The notes under the pieces were generated by a model. The model searched no databases, was not told the origin of the DNA, and worked only from the letters and a program-made list of their open reading frames with translations. A stretch of 22,769 bases of DNA from an uncultured Lachnospiraceae bacterium (lineage in GTDB: Bacteria > Bacillota > Clostridia > Lachnospirales > Lachnospiraceae), in the NCBI GenBank assembly GCA_945827765.1, contig CALZPS010000003.1:1-22769 (forward strand), in the 5' to 3' direction. Numbering within the stretch: the stretch's first letter is position 1; every line of letters starts with the position of its first letter. Positions 1 through 7,870 of this stretch are shown here, in pieces. Both the position numbers and the translations under genes were made by a program.

Positions 1-44
1 CACAAGGAGTATCGTCGGCAGCGTCAGATGTGTATAAGAGACAG
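1..44 (+). other. Nextera i5-side sequencing adaptor (artefact)
   Basis: Not genomic. Positions 12-44 are the standard Nextera read-1 adaptor, ending in the 19-bp Tn5 mosaic end AGATGTGTATAAGAGACAG (26-44). Positions 4-11 read AAGGAGTA, which matches an i5 index (S507 in the Nextera set as I remember it), and CAC at 1-3 is the end of the P5 arm. Any reading frame entering this stretch gives the familiar artefact tail LSLIHI. Genuine sequence begins at 45. Confidence 0.98.
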
Positions 45-179
45 GTCCCGGATATAGTCCCATAAACAAGGCGGGGATAATGGCAAAATACTTTGCAACA
101 TCATTTGCAATGCAAAATGCTCCGCATGTGCTTCTATGCGTTTGTCAAGTTCGTGTATAGTTTGAAATATGGCTGACAT
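45..179 (-). CDS. Hypothetical protein, 3' end missing at contig edge
   Basis: The first 45 codons of an open frame starting at ATG 179, cut by the adaptor. The start is chosen because TAAGGAGGG lies about 7 bases upstream of the ATG (184-192). A longer reading from 212 would place that ribosome site inside the gene. The visible protein begins MSAIFQTIHELDKRIEAH and then becomes hydrophobic (LQMMLQSILPLSPP). I do not recognise a family. It lies beyond the terminator of the glycosidase operon, so it is probably a separate transcription unit. It could be a genuine small gene or the head of a longer one; the strong ribosome site is the main support. Confidence 0.55.
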
Positions 180-286
180 AATTAATCCCTCCTTACGCTC
201 ATAGATTAACAAAGGAGAAATTAAAACGGGAAAAAGGCCTCAATGATTATTGTTAAGAAAGAATAAATGCCCCGGGATGCAATACT

Positions 287-332
287 TGTTTTAAAAAAAA
301 GAAAACGGTGCAGCCCTCATGGGCTGCACCGT
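287..332 (-). terminator. Intrinsic terminator of the glycosidase operon
   Basis: A perfect 12-bp stem, ACGGTGCAGCCC (305-316) with GGGCTGCACCGT (321-332), closes a TCAT loop. Read on the minus strand it is followed by a T-rich run (complement of 287-304). It lies about 70 bases after the stop codon of the 800-aa GH2 gene, so it ends the operon that runs leftward. Confidence 0.93.
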
Positions 333-404
333 ATCCTACATAGAAACTATCCTTTAGAGTAAAACTCTAAAACACTATCTTTTTTGTGAATACATGATGC
401 TAAC

Positions 405-2807
405 TTATTTTACTTCCACCTTAAGTGTCTGCGGCTTAAGTCCTTCTGCCGATACGGTCACAGTGATTTCACCCGTTTCATATCCTGCACGAACAACTGC
501 CAGTGCCTTTCCATAATATGTAGTATGTGTATCTGAATAGAAGTTCTCGCTCATATTCGGTCTTGCTGAGCCGAATCCCTGTAACGTTCCTGCTCCTTCA
601 ACCTTTACAGTCACTTTCCGATCTTCGGATGCTTTGACAATGCCAAATTTTCCGACCAGTTCAATATCCAGATAACACAAATCCTGTCCGTTTGCACGAA
701 GAACACTCTTTTCAGGTGTCACCCTCAAGGATGTCTCGCCTGCCGCCGTGCGCAGCTCACTTCTGGAAATCTCTGCTCCCGACGCATTATAGGCAATCGC
801 CTCAATTCTGCCCGGCTGATACTCCACTCCCTTGAAAAATGCCTTACATTCTTTCACGTTCTTTTTGCCATAAGATTTCTCATTAACCTTCAGCTCTACC
901 TTGGCTGCATCGGAGTATACGACAACTTTCGTCTTCTTGCCTTCACATCCTGCCCAGGACCAGCTCTCAACCGCATCTGTGTCTCTCCACATAGATGCAG
1001 ATGCTTTGTCACCGGAATGTGTTACCGGATCCACCCCGATAGCCGGCGTATCGCGAAGCCCCCAGATAATCTTGCCCCACTCTACCTCCGGGCGCTGTTT
1101 TCCGCAGATATCCACGATTCCCGGACCGCCGGACACAATCAATCCGTCATTTCCCGGCTGTTTGAAACTCTTATACTGAATGGTTCCGATTCCTGACTCT
1201 CCCAGATAATCCCAGCTTGTCCACATAAAATCGCCAATCAGATAAGGTAGTTTCTCAACCAGTTTCCAGTTCTGATATAGTTTCTTCGGCAATGTCTCGG
1301 AGCCCACGATGATTCTGTCCGGATATTTCACACCGTCCTTCTCGTAACGACTCGTCGCATAATTATATCCGCTGATATCAAGACAGGAAAATGCCTTCTC
1401 TGTTGCCGCATCCGCCTTCTTTCCGGTGGACATTTTATCCATCATATCTCCCGCCAGATTCATCAGCATATTAAAAAATGTACTGGTGGGCATATTGTCC
1501 ATGCTCTGGCTGCCGGTCTGTTTGTCCTCGCCGTTTTTATCCTTTCCATACAATCCATTTCCTTTGGCCGCCATCGTTGCCAGCATAAGGTTCACTCCTG
1601 CAGTCACGGCACGGGTGGAATCAAGAGATTTTACAAATTCACTCATCTCTTTACAGATTTCCTGTCCTTCCGGGATACCCAGTTCGGAAATTTCATTTCC
1701 AATCGAGTACATCACCACCGACGGATGATTATAATCTTTGGAAATCATCGCTTTTGTATCCTCTTTCCACCAGATATCAAAATCTTCCTTTGCATAGTCG
1801 TATGGATTCTTATGGATAATCCACTGGTCAAAGCTCTCGTCCATCACATACATTCCCAGATGGTCACAGGCTCTCAGCATAGCCTTGGACATCGGATTGT
1901 GGGAACAACGAATGGCATTGAACCCTGCCTCTTTCAAAATGCGTACACGGCGCTCTTCGGCATCTACAAAGTTGCAGGCTCCCAGGATACCATTGTCATG
2001 ATGGATACAGCCTCCGCGCAGCAACGTTTCTTTGCCGTTCACGAAAAATCCGTTCGTGCTCCATGCTAAAGTACGAATGCCGAATTCCTCGCTGCACTCA
2101 TCCACCTGTTCTCCGTTTTCTTCCAGCAACACCTTGCACAGATATAGATTCGGATGCTCTGCATCCCAAAGTTTCGCGTCCGCAATGGTTAACACAAACT
2201 CTGTTTTTCCGTCATCGGCAACAGCAGCCGATGCAGATGCCGCTTTTGTATCTCCGTCCAAAATGTCAATCTGGATTTTGTCTCCTCCGACAGTCTCTAC
2301 TTCCACTTTCACTGTCTGCGCATCCACAGCCGTCACTTTCACACCTTCCGGTTTGATATGGGATGCATTCGCCACATAAAGCTGCACCTCACGATAGATT
2401 CCGCTGCCGGAATACCAGCGGCTGTTCGGACATTTGCTATTGTCCGCAATCACTTTCAGTTCATTTTCTTCTCCGATTTTTAAACCGGAAGACAAATCTA
2501 CATAAAAGTTAGAATATCCGTATGGCCGCTGCGCAATCAACTCGCCGTTCAAATACACTGAGGCATTCTTGTATACTGCCTCAAACTCAACAAGTACTGT
2601 CTTTCCTTCCCACTCCGAAGGAGCTGTGAATTTCTTTGTGTAAATATACTTGCCGCCTTCAAAATATCCGCTCGCTCCTCCTGTTTTTGCCTCCTTGCTG
2701 CGTGTTTCATAAATCATCGCATCATGCGGAAGATTCACTTCTTTTACGTTTGTTTCGCATCCTTCTTTATAGACGCTCCACCCCCGGTTGAAATCCTGTT
2801 TCACCAT
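405..2807 (-). CDS. GH2-family glycoside hydrolase (beta-galactosidase-like, with C-terminal accessory domains)
   Basis: 800 aa. A retaining exo-beta-glycosidase of family GH2, predicted cytoplasmic because there is no signal peptide. Layout: N-terminal sugar-binding jelly roll (about 1-145), Ig-like domain (about 155-250), catalytic TIM barrel (about 255-560), then two beta-rich C-terminal domains resembling DUF4982 and the GH2 C5 domain (from about 610). The acid/base is E372 in SIGNEIS and the nucleophile is E504 in VGSE. The barrel end carries WTSWDYLGE, as in beta-galactosidase-like members. ATG 2807 is preferred over a TTG at 2828 because TAAGGAGGAG ends 7 bases before it. Residues about 405-475 form an unusual Met-rich insertion (NMLMNLAGDMMDKMS). 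It is the last gene of the operon, 41 bp after the isomerase gene. Family is certain; the sugar removed is not. Confidence 0.93.
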   Translation of the reverse strand: MVKQDFNRGWSVYKEGCETNVKEVNLPHDAMIYETRSKEAKTGGASGYFEGGKYIYTKKFTAPSEWEGKTVLVEFEAVYKNASVYLNGELIAQRPYGYSNFYVDLSSGLKIGEENELKVIADNSKCPNSRWYSGSGIYREVQLYVANASHIKPEGVKVTAVDAQTVKVEVETVGGDKIQIDILDGDTKAASASAAVADDGKTEFVLTIADAKLWDAEHPNLYLCKVLLEENGEQVDECSEEFGIRTLAWSTNGFFVNGKETLLRGGCIHHDNGILGACNFVDAEERRVRILKEAGFNAIRCSHNPMSKAMLRACDHLGMYVMDESFDQWIIHKNPYDYAKEDFDIWWKEDTKAMISKDYNHPSVVMYSIGNEISELGIPEGQEICKEMSEFVKSLDSTRAVTAGVNLMLATMAAKGNGLYGKDKNGEDKQTGSQSMDNMPTSTFFNMLMNLAGDMMDKMSTGKKADAATEKAFSCLDISGYNYATSRYEKDGVKYPDRIIVGSETLPKKLYQNWKLVEKLPYLIGDFMWTSWDYLGESGIGTIQYKSFKQPGNDGLIVSGGPGIVDICGKQRPEVEWGKIIWGLRDTPAIGVDPVTHSGDKASASMWRDTDAVESWSWAGCEGKKTKVVVYSDAAKVELKVNEKSYGKKNVKECKAFFKGVEYQPGRIEAIAYNASGAEISRSELRTAAGETSLRVTPEKSVLRANGQDLCYLDIELVGKFGIVKASEDRKVTVKVEGAGTLQGFGSARPNMSENFYSDTHTTYYGKALAVVRAGYETGEITVTVSAEGLKPQTLKVEVK

Positions 2808-2848
2808 TGCCGTTCTCCTCCTTACCAATATTTGGTTATAGGTCTATT

Positions 2849-3694
2849 TTACACATATCGATTCAAAAAATCAACACTCATCTGAAAGGACTTCACCGGG
2901 TCTTTGTCCACCCAGTTTTTGTGGCTTTCCAAGATCACCGCATCCACACCATTTTCTTTGGCAATCGCTACCATCTCCGTCAGATTCATATTGCCATAGC
3001 CAAGCTCCATGCTGTCGGACTTTAAAATCTGTCCAGCCACGCCACTCACCCGGCTGCCCCGATCATTGATATGGTACAGTTTCATCCGGTTTCCCAAACG
3101 TCTCATCAGGCCAATCGTATCCACGCCTGCCTCAGTCGGCCAATAGGAATCAAACTCAAAATTCACATACTCCGGGTCTGTCTTTTCAAGAATCAGGTCA
3201 TAGGCAGTCTTACCCGGCTCGACTTTGCGGAACTCACAATTATGGTTGTGGTACAATAGAGAAATACCGCCCTCCTTCAACAACTTTCCTGCCTGATTCA
3301 GTTTATCAATCATCTCCAGTACCGCAGTTTTGTCCGAAAAGTCAAACCGGTTCATCCCGGTAATGACCACATAATTGGTATGGAAACTCTTCGCCTCATC
3401 GATAATTTCCTGCGGTGCACGTAAAATACTGCCCAAATCCTCATGGACGCTGACCACCTGCAAATCCGACTCCGACATCAGTTTTTTCCAGTCCAATTTT
3501 CCCGTCTTTCCTATCGGCATCCCGGCAAGTGTTGTCAGGATACTCACAATCGGCGGCATCTTCTTAATCATGAATCCATTCAGTTCAATTCCGTCATAAC
3601 CTGCCTCTTTCATCAGTCTCATGGTTTCCTTTGCCTTTTCCTCGCTCCCCATGACCGAGCCCAACTGAATCATCTGCACTGCTTTTAATATCAT
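2849..3694 (-). CDS. Sugar phosphate isomerase/epimerase-like TIM barrel protein
   Basis: 281 aa, AP-endonuclease-2 / xylose-isomerase-like TIM barrel family (IolE / sugar epimerase type), whose members are usually metal-dependent. Visible motifs in order are GYDGIELNG (about 32-40), LLYHNHNCEF (146-155), FEFDSYW (179-185), KLYHINDRG (205-213), ELGYGNMN (230-237) and VILESH (253-258). D182, H208 and E256 fit three of the usual metal ligands; the usual fourth Glu is replaced in this subfamily by the YHNH segment. ATG 3694 is used, with AGAGGAG 8 bases upstream; a GTG at 3703 would overlap that ribosome site. It sits between the two GH2 genes and probably interconverts or opens a released monosaccharide. 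Related proteins also take part in C-glycoside cleavage and keto-sugar epimerisation, so the reaction is open. Confidence 0.88.
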   Translation of the reverse strand: MILKAVQMIQLGSVMGSEEKAKETMRLMKEAGYDGIELNGFMIKKMPPIVSILTTLAGMPIGKTGKLDWKKLMSESDLQVVSVHEDLGSILRAPQEIIDEAKSFHTNYVVITGMNRFDFSDKTAVLEMIDKLNQAGKLLKEGGISLLYHNHNCEFRKVEPGKTAYDLILEKTDPEYVNFEFDSYWPTEAGVDTIGLMRRLGNRMKLYHINDRGSRVSGVAGQILKSDSMELGYGNMNLTEMVAIAKENGVDAVILESHKNWVDKDPVKSFQMSVDFLNRYV

Positions 3695-3734
3695 ATCAAA
3701 CACTCCTCTTTTCTCAAATGTCTGTCAATGACAA

Positions 3735-3766
3735 CGGTCAAAGTAGGTGGTATCCGACTTTGACCG
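3735..3766 (-). repeat. Perfect 10-bp inverted repeat between GH2 and isomerase genes
   Basis: CGGTCAAAGT (3735-3744) and ACTTTGACCG (3757-3766) pair perfectly across a 12-base loop. The repeat lies in the 97-bp gap between the 734-aa GH2 gene and the isomerase gene. No T-run follows on either strand, so it is not a classical terminator. It may be an mRNA-stabilising or processing hairpin, or an operator. Confidence 0.75.
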
Positions 3767-3791
3767 CTGATTAGTAACTTATCAACACCAT

Positions 3792-5996
3792 TTATTCTGC
3801 TTTCGGAATCTGCTGCAACGCCGCATTGAGCTGTTTTACCTGTTCCTCAGTCACTGCATCTCCTGCCTGTTTGAGCATACTCTCCAGACTCATCGCCGCC
3901 ATCATCTTCTGCAGTGCCGGATTGTCCTTCACACTTTCTGCCACATCACCGCGTTTGGCTGATGCTCCGTCCATCAATTTGTTCACAATCGCTCCTGCCA
4001 CCGGATGACTCTTCAGTACTCCCAATGTGTCTTTTATGGAGAAATATCCCGGTTTGAAATCCTCTTTGTCAAACCAGTTGACAACGCCGCCTTTCTCTCC
4101 GAACTGGTATGCCATATTCGGCTCTGCCACCTTGCGTACCTTGATGCTGTCACTTAAATCACCTGATTTTGCCGTAATCTCATGCTCACCACTAAGAGGC
4201 ACTTCAAAAGTAAACAGATATTTTCCACTCTTTGTTTCTTTCTCTTCGCCATCCACGAAAAGCGTCACCTGCGGCTGGTTCGAATATACTTTTACTTCTG
4301 TTACTTCTTCTGCCCGGTCCACATATCTGCTGCCGCACACATGCACGAACGGTTCTTTGCTCCAATGTGCCTTGTACACATAGAATGCATCTTTCTTCAG
4401 CTTGCGGTCCATGGTTACCAGACCTTTCTGATTCTGTCCGTTCTTGCCGCCCTCATCGCGTCCGTCCGCTGCAAAATCAAACATATTCCATACATGTGTT
4501 GCCCACATAAACGGGCGTGCCTCAATCATATTAATGATATGGTCATGGTACACAACCTGATAGCTCTCTGTATAATCGCCACGTTCAGGCGCAGACGACT
4601 GATATGCTGCGTTGGCATCCGCGCCGTACTCGGAAAATCCGATGCAGCGGTCAGGATACTTTTCATGATACTCGTCAAAGAAACTGTCATTCTGCGGCAG
4701 CTCACCCAGATACCAGCCAAAATACAGATTATAGCTGGCAATATCCGGAAGATTGACAAGCGGGCTTTCAATCTCCAGCATAAACACATGAGCCATAGTG
4801 GTCGGACGGGTCTTATCCAGACTGTGGCACAGGTCGTTGAGCAGTCTGTGGTTCTCCAGCAAATCATCGGTCACCCCGCCGCTGGCACTGATTTCGTTGG
4901 ATAATCCCCAGCACACGATACAAGGATGATTGTAATTCTGTACCACCAGTTCTTTCATCTGACTCAATGTGTTTTCACGTCCATTCGGCATATGCTGTGT
5001 GATATACGGAATCTCCGCCCAGGTAATGATACCGCGCTCATCACACAAATCATAGAAAAACTGTGCGTGCTGATAGTGTGCCAGACGAATCGTGTTCGCC
5101 CCCATTTCCATAATAATGTCCAAATCTTCTTCATGCATTTCTTTTGTTAATGCATTGCCCACTCCCAGTCTGTCCTGATGACGGGACACACCGCGCAGCG
5201 GATATGATTTACCGTTCAGGAAAAATCCTTCATTCGGGTCAAAAGCAATTGTGCGGCAGCCAAAGCGGGTGGAAATCTCATCCCCACTGTCAAGAGCCGC
5301 TTTCATCGTATACAGGTATGGGTCTTCCACACCGTTCCACAGATGTACATTCTCCAGAGTAAACACTGCGCACGCCATGCCGTCTTTTACTTCCGCCTCT
5401 GCACATTGTCCGTCCACGCTGAATGTAACGGTCTTAGCCGGTCCCTCTGTCCACGTTTCCACAGTTACTTTCGCATTGTTTCCTTCGATTTCCGGTGTCA
5501 CCTTGATACCGGGTCCTCCGGCGTACCCGAGAGCGAAATGTGCTTTTGGCACAATCAGCAAATTTACTTCCCGATACAGACCGCCGTAGAAGGTAAAGTC
5601 CGCTTTCTGCGGATATACTCTGTCATTGTCGGAATTGTCCACGGACACTGCCAGTTCATTTTCCTCTTTCAAATACTCCGTGATATTCACGCGGAAAGTA
5701 GAATACCCGCCTTCATGATGTGCCAGTTTTTCACCATTTACATACACGTCTGCAGTCATCGCAGCTCCGGTAAACTCCAGCCATGCCTCTTCATCTTCCG
5801 AAAGTGTCGGAACATTCAGTTCCTTCGTGTACCAGCAGGTTCCGCGGTAATAATCATTTCCGCCGTCCTGCCCGTCCTTGGCATTCCATGTGTGCGGCAA
5901 CGTCACTGCCTCTCCCTGCGCCGCAAGTGCAGCCGATGCAGTTTCCGCTGATTTTACAAACTTCCAATCTTTGTTCAATAATGTAATGTTACGCAT
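3792..5996 (-). CDS. GH2-family glycoside hydrolase (beta-galactosidase/beta-glucuronidase-like)
   Basis: 734 aa, retaining GH2 exo-beta-glycosidase without a signal peptide, so cytoplasmic. Sugar-binding domain about 1-150, Ig-like domain about 160-250, TIM barrel about 255-545. Acid/base E368 in GLSNEIS; nucleophile E456 in GFSEYGAD. The barrel end reads WNMFDFAADGRDEGG, then GQNQKGLVTMDRK. The N512-x-K514 element matches the Asn-x-Lys pair that beta-glucuronidases use to read the carboxylate, but many beta-galactosidases have a similar G-N-x-K-G segment, so specificity stays open. A charged helical tail (about 655-734, MAAMSLESMLKQAGDAV) follows the last beta domain. Start ATG 5996 has an AAAGG site about 9 bases upstream. 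It is second after the GPH transporter and probably acts on what that protein imports. Confidence 0.93.
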   Translation of the reverse strand: MRNITLLNKDWKFVKSAETASAALAAQGEAVTLPHTWNAKDGQDGGNDYYRGTCWYTKELNVPTLSEDEEAWLEFTGAAMTADVYVNGEKLAHHEGGYSTFRVNITEYLKEENELAVSVDNSDNDRVYPQKADFTFYGGLYREVNLLIVPKAHFALGYAGGPGIKVTPEIEGNNAKVTVETWTEGPAKTVTFSVDGQCAEAEVKDGMACAVFTLENVHLWNGVEDPYLYTMKAALDSGDEISTRFGCRTIAFDPNEGFFLNGKSYPLRGVSRHQDRLGVGNALTKEMHEEDLDIIMEMGANTIRLAHYQHAQFFYDLCDERGIITWAEIPYITQHMPNGRENTLSQMKELVVQNYNHPCIVCWGLSNEISASGGVTDDLLENHRLLNDLCHSLDKTRPTTMAHVFMLEIESPLVNLPDIASYNLYFGWYLGELPQNDSFFDEYHEKYPDRCIGFSEYGADANAAYQSSAPERGDYTESYQVVYHDHIINMIEARPFMWATHVWNMFDFAADGRDEGGKNGQNQKGLVTMDRKLKKDAFYVYKAHWSKEPFVHVCGSRYVDRAEEVTEVKVYSNQPQVTLFVDGEEKETKSGKYLFTFEVPLSGEHEITAKSGDLSDSIKVRKVAEPNMAYQFGEKGGVVNWFDKEDFKPGYFSIKDTLGVLKSHPVAGAIVNKLMDGASAKRGDVAESVKDNPALQKMMAAMSLESMLKQAGDAVTEEQVKQLNAALQQIPKAE

Positions 5997-6049
5997 CGCT
6001 ATCTACCTTTCTCACTAAAAAAATCTTTCAGTTACTATGAGTATTGTGA

Positions 6050-6088
6050 GGGCGCTGTCTTCGCCACCTTGTGGCTGAAACAACGCCC
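6050..6088 (-). repeat. Imperfect hairpin between transporter and GH2 genes
   Basis: GGGCG (6050-6054) pairs with CGCCC (6084-6088), and inside it GCCAC (6063-6067) pairs with GTGGC (6071-6075) around a CTT loop. On the minus strand a T7 run (complement of 6017-6023) is about 26 bases further on, too far for a standard terminator. It may partly end transcription after the transporter gene or protect the upstream message. Confidence 0.55.
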
Positions 6089-6153
6089 CCTTCTTTATCA
6101 CTTAGTCCATATGTAATTTTACATTAACTATTTAGGCGACCAGCGCACACTTC

Positions 6154-7686
6154 TTATGCCTGCTGCGCTTGTTCTGCTTTCTTTCTGTCCGCAACATTCT
6201 TTGCTACCTGAACCATTCTCTCTTTATCCAGCGAATAGAACTTCATGGCAATAACGTTAATCAGCCATCCGATAATCGGAAGTATGTTTGTCAACCCAAC
6301 TGCCAGAATCAGAATCGGCCAAGTCGGAGTATCTCCCATCTGCGGTACTCTCGTTGCAGTATATCCTACCAATGTAATAGCCGCACCTGCAATCAGGGAC
6401 GAAGTGGAAGTAATTAACTTATCAATAAAGTTGTATACACCACCCAGAACTGCCGGGAAGAAATTTCCGGAACGCTCCAGCTCATAATCCACAACGTCTG
6501 CTCTCATGGTATTGCCGGTTGTAGTCAGAATCATTTTTACAGCCGTAAATCCAATCTGGATGACACACCAAATCATCAACAACGGTCCCATCACACCAAG
6601 CTTGGACATTCCCTTCGGTCCAAGGATGACACAGAATACCGTTGAAATGATACCCAGAATAATCGCTGCCCAGGACCATACGATGGTCGATTTTTTTGCA
6701 CCATATTTTGCCACAAACAGACCACCTAAAAATGCGAAAGCCAAACCTACAAACATGGTCACATTACCGACCATCTGAGATGCTTTATAGCTGCCAATCA
6801 ATACACCGGTCATCAATGTCGTTACAACCGACTGTGTACCAATCTGCTGTGCAAACTTATCCGAGATACAGGTCAGCATATACATCTGTGTCTCTCTGTT
6901 ATCTTTCAAAACTGCCGCGATATCCTTGAAAGAAACACCTGCTTTTTTCTTTTTCTCAATAGCCTCTTCCGCTTTTGCACCACCTATTGCTGCCCATGTC
7001 TCCGGCACATCGACTTTACGAACCGCCCAGCAAGTAAGCAACATGAAAATACCAGCAATAATTACATAACAGGTAGCCATATCACCCAGACATGCCAGAT
7101 TGTACTGATTGTCATGTTTCGGCAAAATAAGGAATGCGCAGATATTTCCCAGAACCATCGGGGTTACATAGGAGAAAATTGTGGATATCAGACCTACCAT
7201 CGGGCGCTGTGTCGGATCGTTTGTGATAACGATACCGATGGTTCCGGCACCCATACCGTTGATGGTGTAACCCATGATATACACTATATAAATCAAAATA
7301 AATACGACAACACCTGCCACGCCGCTAAAGATACCTGCAGCCCATTTGTACATCAGCATAACACCCAATGCTGCCAATGCCCAGCCGCTAATCAGGAAAA
7401 TCCGAATTTTCGGAAGTTTCGGTGACATTTTTTCAAATGCTGTTGCAATTGCAGCATCTGTCACACCATCAAAAATACGCATTCCCATCAAGATTCCGCC
7501 CACGAGTACGTTGCCAATTGCATATCCCTGCGGACCGATAAAACTTGCCCAAATCATCATCATGTAGAATACGATTCCGCATCCAGCATTCGCCTGACCC
7601 AGAATCAATTGTACTAATGACGCTTTACGGTACTTCACACCGTCACGTGCACTGGCGTTTAATATGTTTCCTTTTTTCTCTGCCAT
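6154..7686 (-). CDS. GPH-family glycoside/sugar:cation symporter (MFS superfamily)
   Basis: 510 aa, about 12 hydrophobic membrane segments. It belongs to the glycoside-pentoside-hexuronide:cation symporters (the MelB, GusB, XynB group), which move small glycosides or oligosaccharides with Na+ or H+. The N-terminal signature is RIFDGVTDAAIA (70-81, with D73 and D77 in the cation-site region). The second signature, RADVVDYELERSGNFFPAVL, begins at residue 395 and matches the family ADxxDYxxxxTGxR block, although the usual TGxR Arg is absent here (SGNF). The start ATG 7686 has TGGAGGG 9 bases upstream. The cytoplasmic loop between the two six-helix halves is Lys-rich (about 235-255). Its position ahead of two cytoplasmic GH2 enzymes says it imports their substrate; a glucuronide, galactoside or rhamnoside cannot be told apart from sequence. 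Confidence 0.9.
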   Translation of the reverse strand: MAEKKGNILNASARDGVKYRKASLVQLILGQANAGCGIVFYMMMIWASFIGPQGYAIGNVLVGGILMGMRIFDGVTDAAIATAFEKMSPKLPKIRIFLISGWALAALGVMLMYKWAAGIFSGVAGVVVFILIYIVYIMGYTINGMGAGTIGIVITNDPTQRPMVGLISTIFSYVTPMVLGNICAFLILPKHDNQYNLACLGDMATCYVIIAGIFMLLTCWAVRKVDVPETWAAIGGAKAEEAIEKKKKAGVSFKDIAAVLKDNRETQMYMLTCISDKFAQQIGTQSVVTTLMTGVLIGSYKASQMVGNVTMFVGLAFAFLGGLFVAKYGAKKSTIVWSWAAIILGIISTVFCVILGPKGMSKLGVMGPLLMIWCVIQIGFTAVKMILTTTGNTMRADVVDYELERSGNFFPAVLGGVYNFIDKLITSTSSLIAGAAITLVGYTATRVPQMGDTPTWPILILAVGLTNILPIIGWLINVIAMKFYSLDKERMVQVAKNVADRKKAEQAQQA

Positions 7687-7788
7687 TTTGCATAGCCCTC
7701 CATTTTCCTTTTTTGTGTAGATTGTTATTCAACACTTTCTTCACTGCCATTGATTATAAACATTTTATAAATTCTATGTATCAGTATA

Positions 7789-7843
7789 TTCGCGTTTTTG
7801 TTCGCAAATTTGACAAGTTTTTGTATGAATTACAGTCATACAA
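7789..7843 (-). promoter_or_regulatory. Candidate operator region upstream of the transporter gene
   Basis: Two elements lie in the 184-bp gap between the esterase and transporter genes. The first is a perfect 8-bp inverted repeat, TTGTATGA (7821-7828) and TCATACAA (7836-7843), with a 7-base spacer. The second is a near-tandem pair of 12-mers, TTCGCGTTTTTG (7789-7800) and TTCGCAAATTTG (7801-7812), identical at 9 of 12 positions. Direct half-sites of this kind suit AraC-family regulators. A TATAAT on the minus strand lies nearby (complement of 7753-7758), without a good -35. Function is inferred. Confidence 0.45.
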
Positions 7844-7870
7844 GGAAAAGAAGGAAACTGCGGTATGTAC

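Noticed and set aside
24..212. A 62-aa minus-strand frame running into the left end
   Set aside because: Its last residues (LSLIHI) are translated adaptor and its first 11 codons lie upstream of the ribosome site. Only 45-179 is kept.
4182..4904. A 240-aa plus-strand frame opposite the 734-aa GH2 gene
   Set aside because: Antisense to conserved catalytic codons of GH2, no ribosome site, low-complexity Cys/His/Ile-rich translation.
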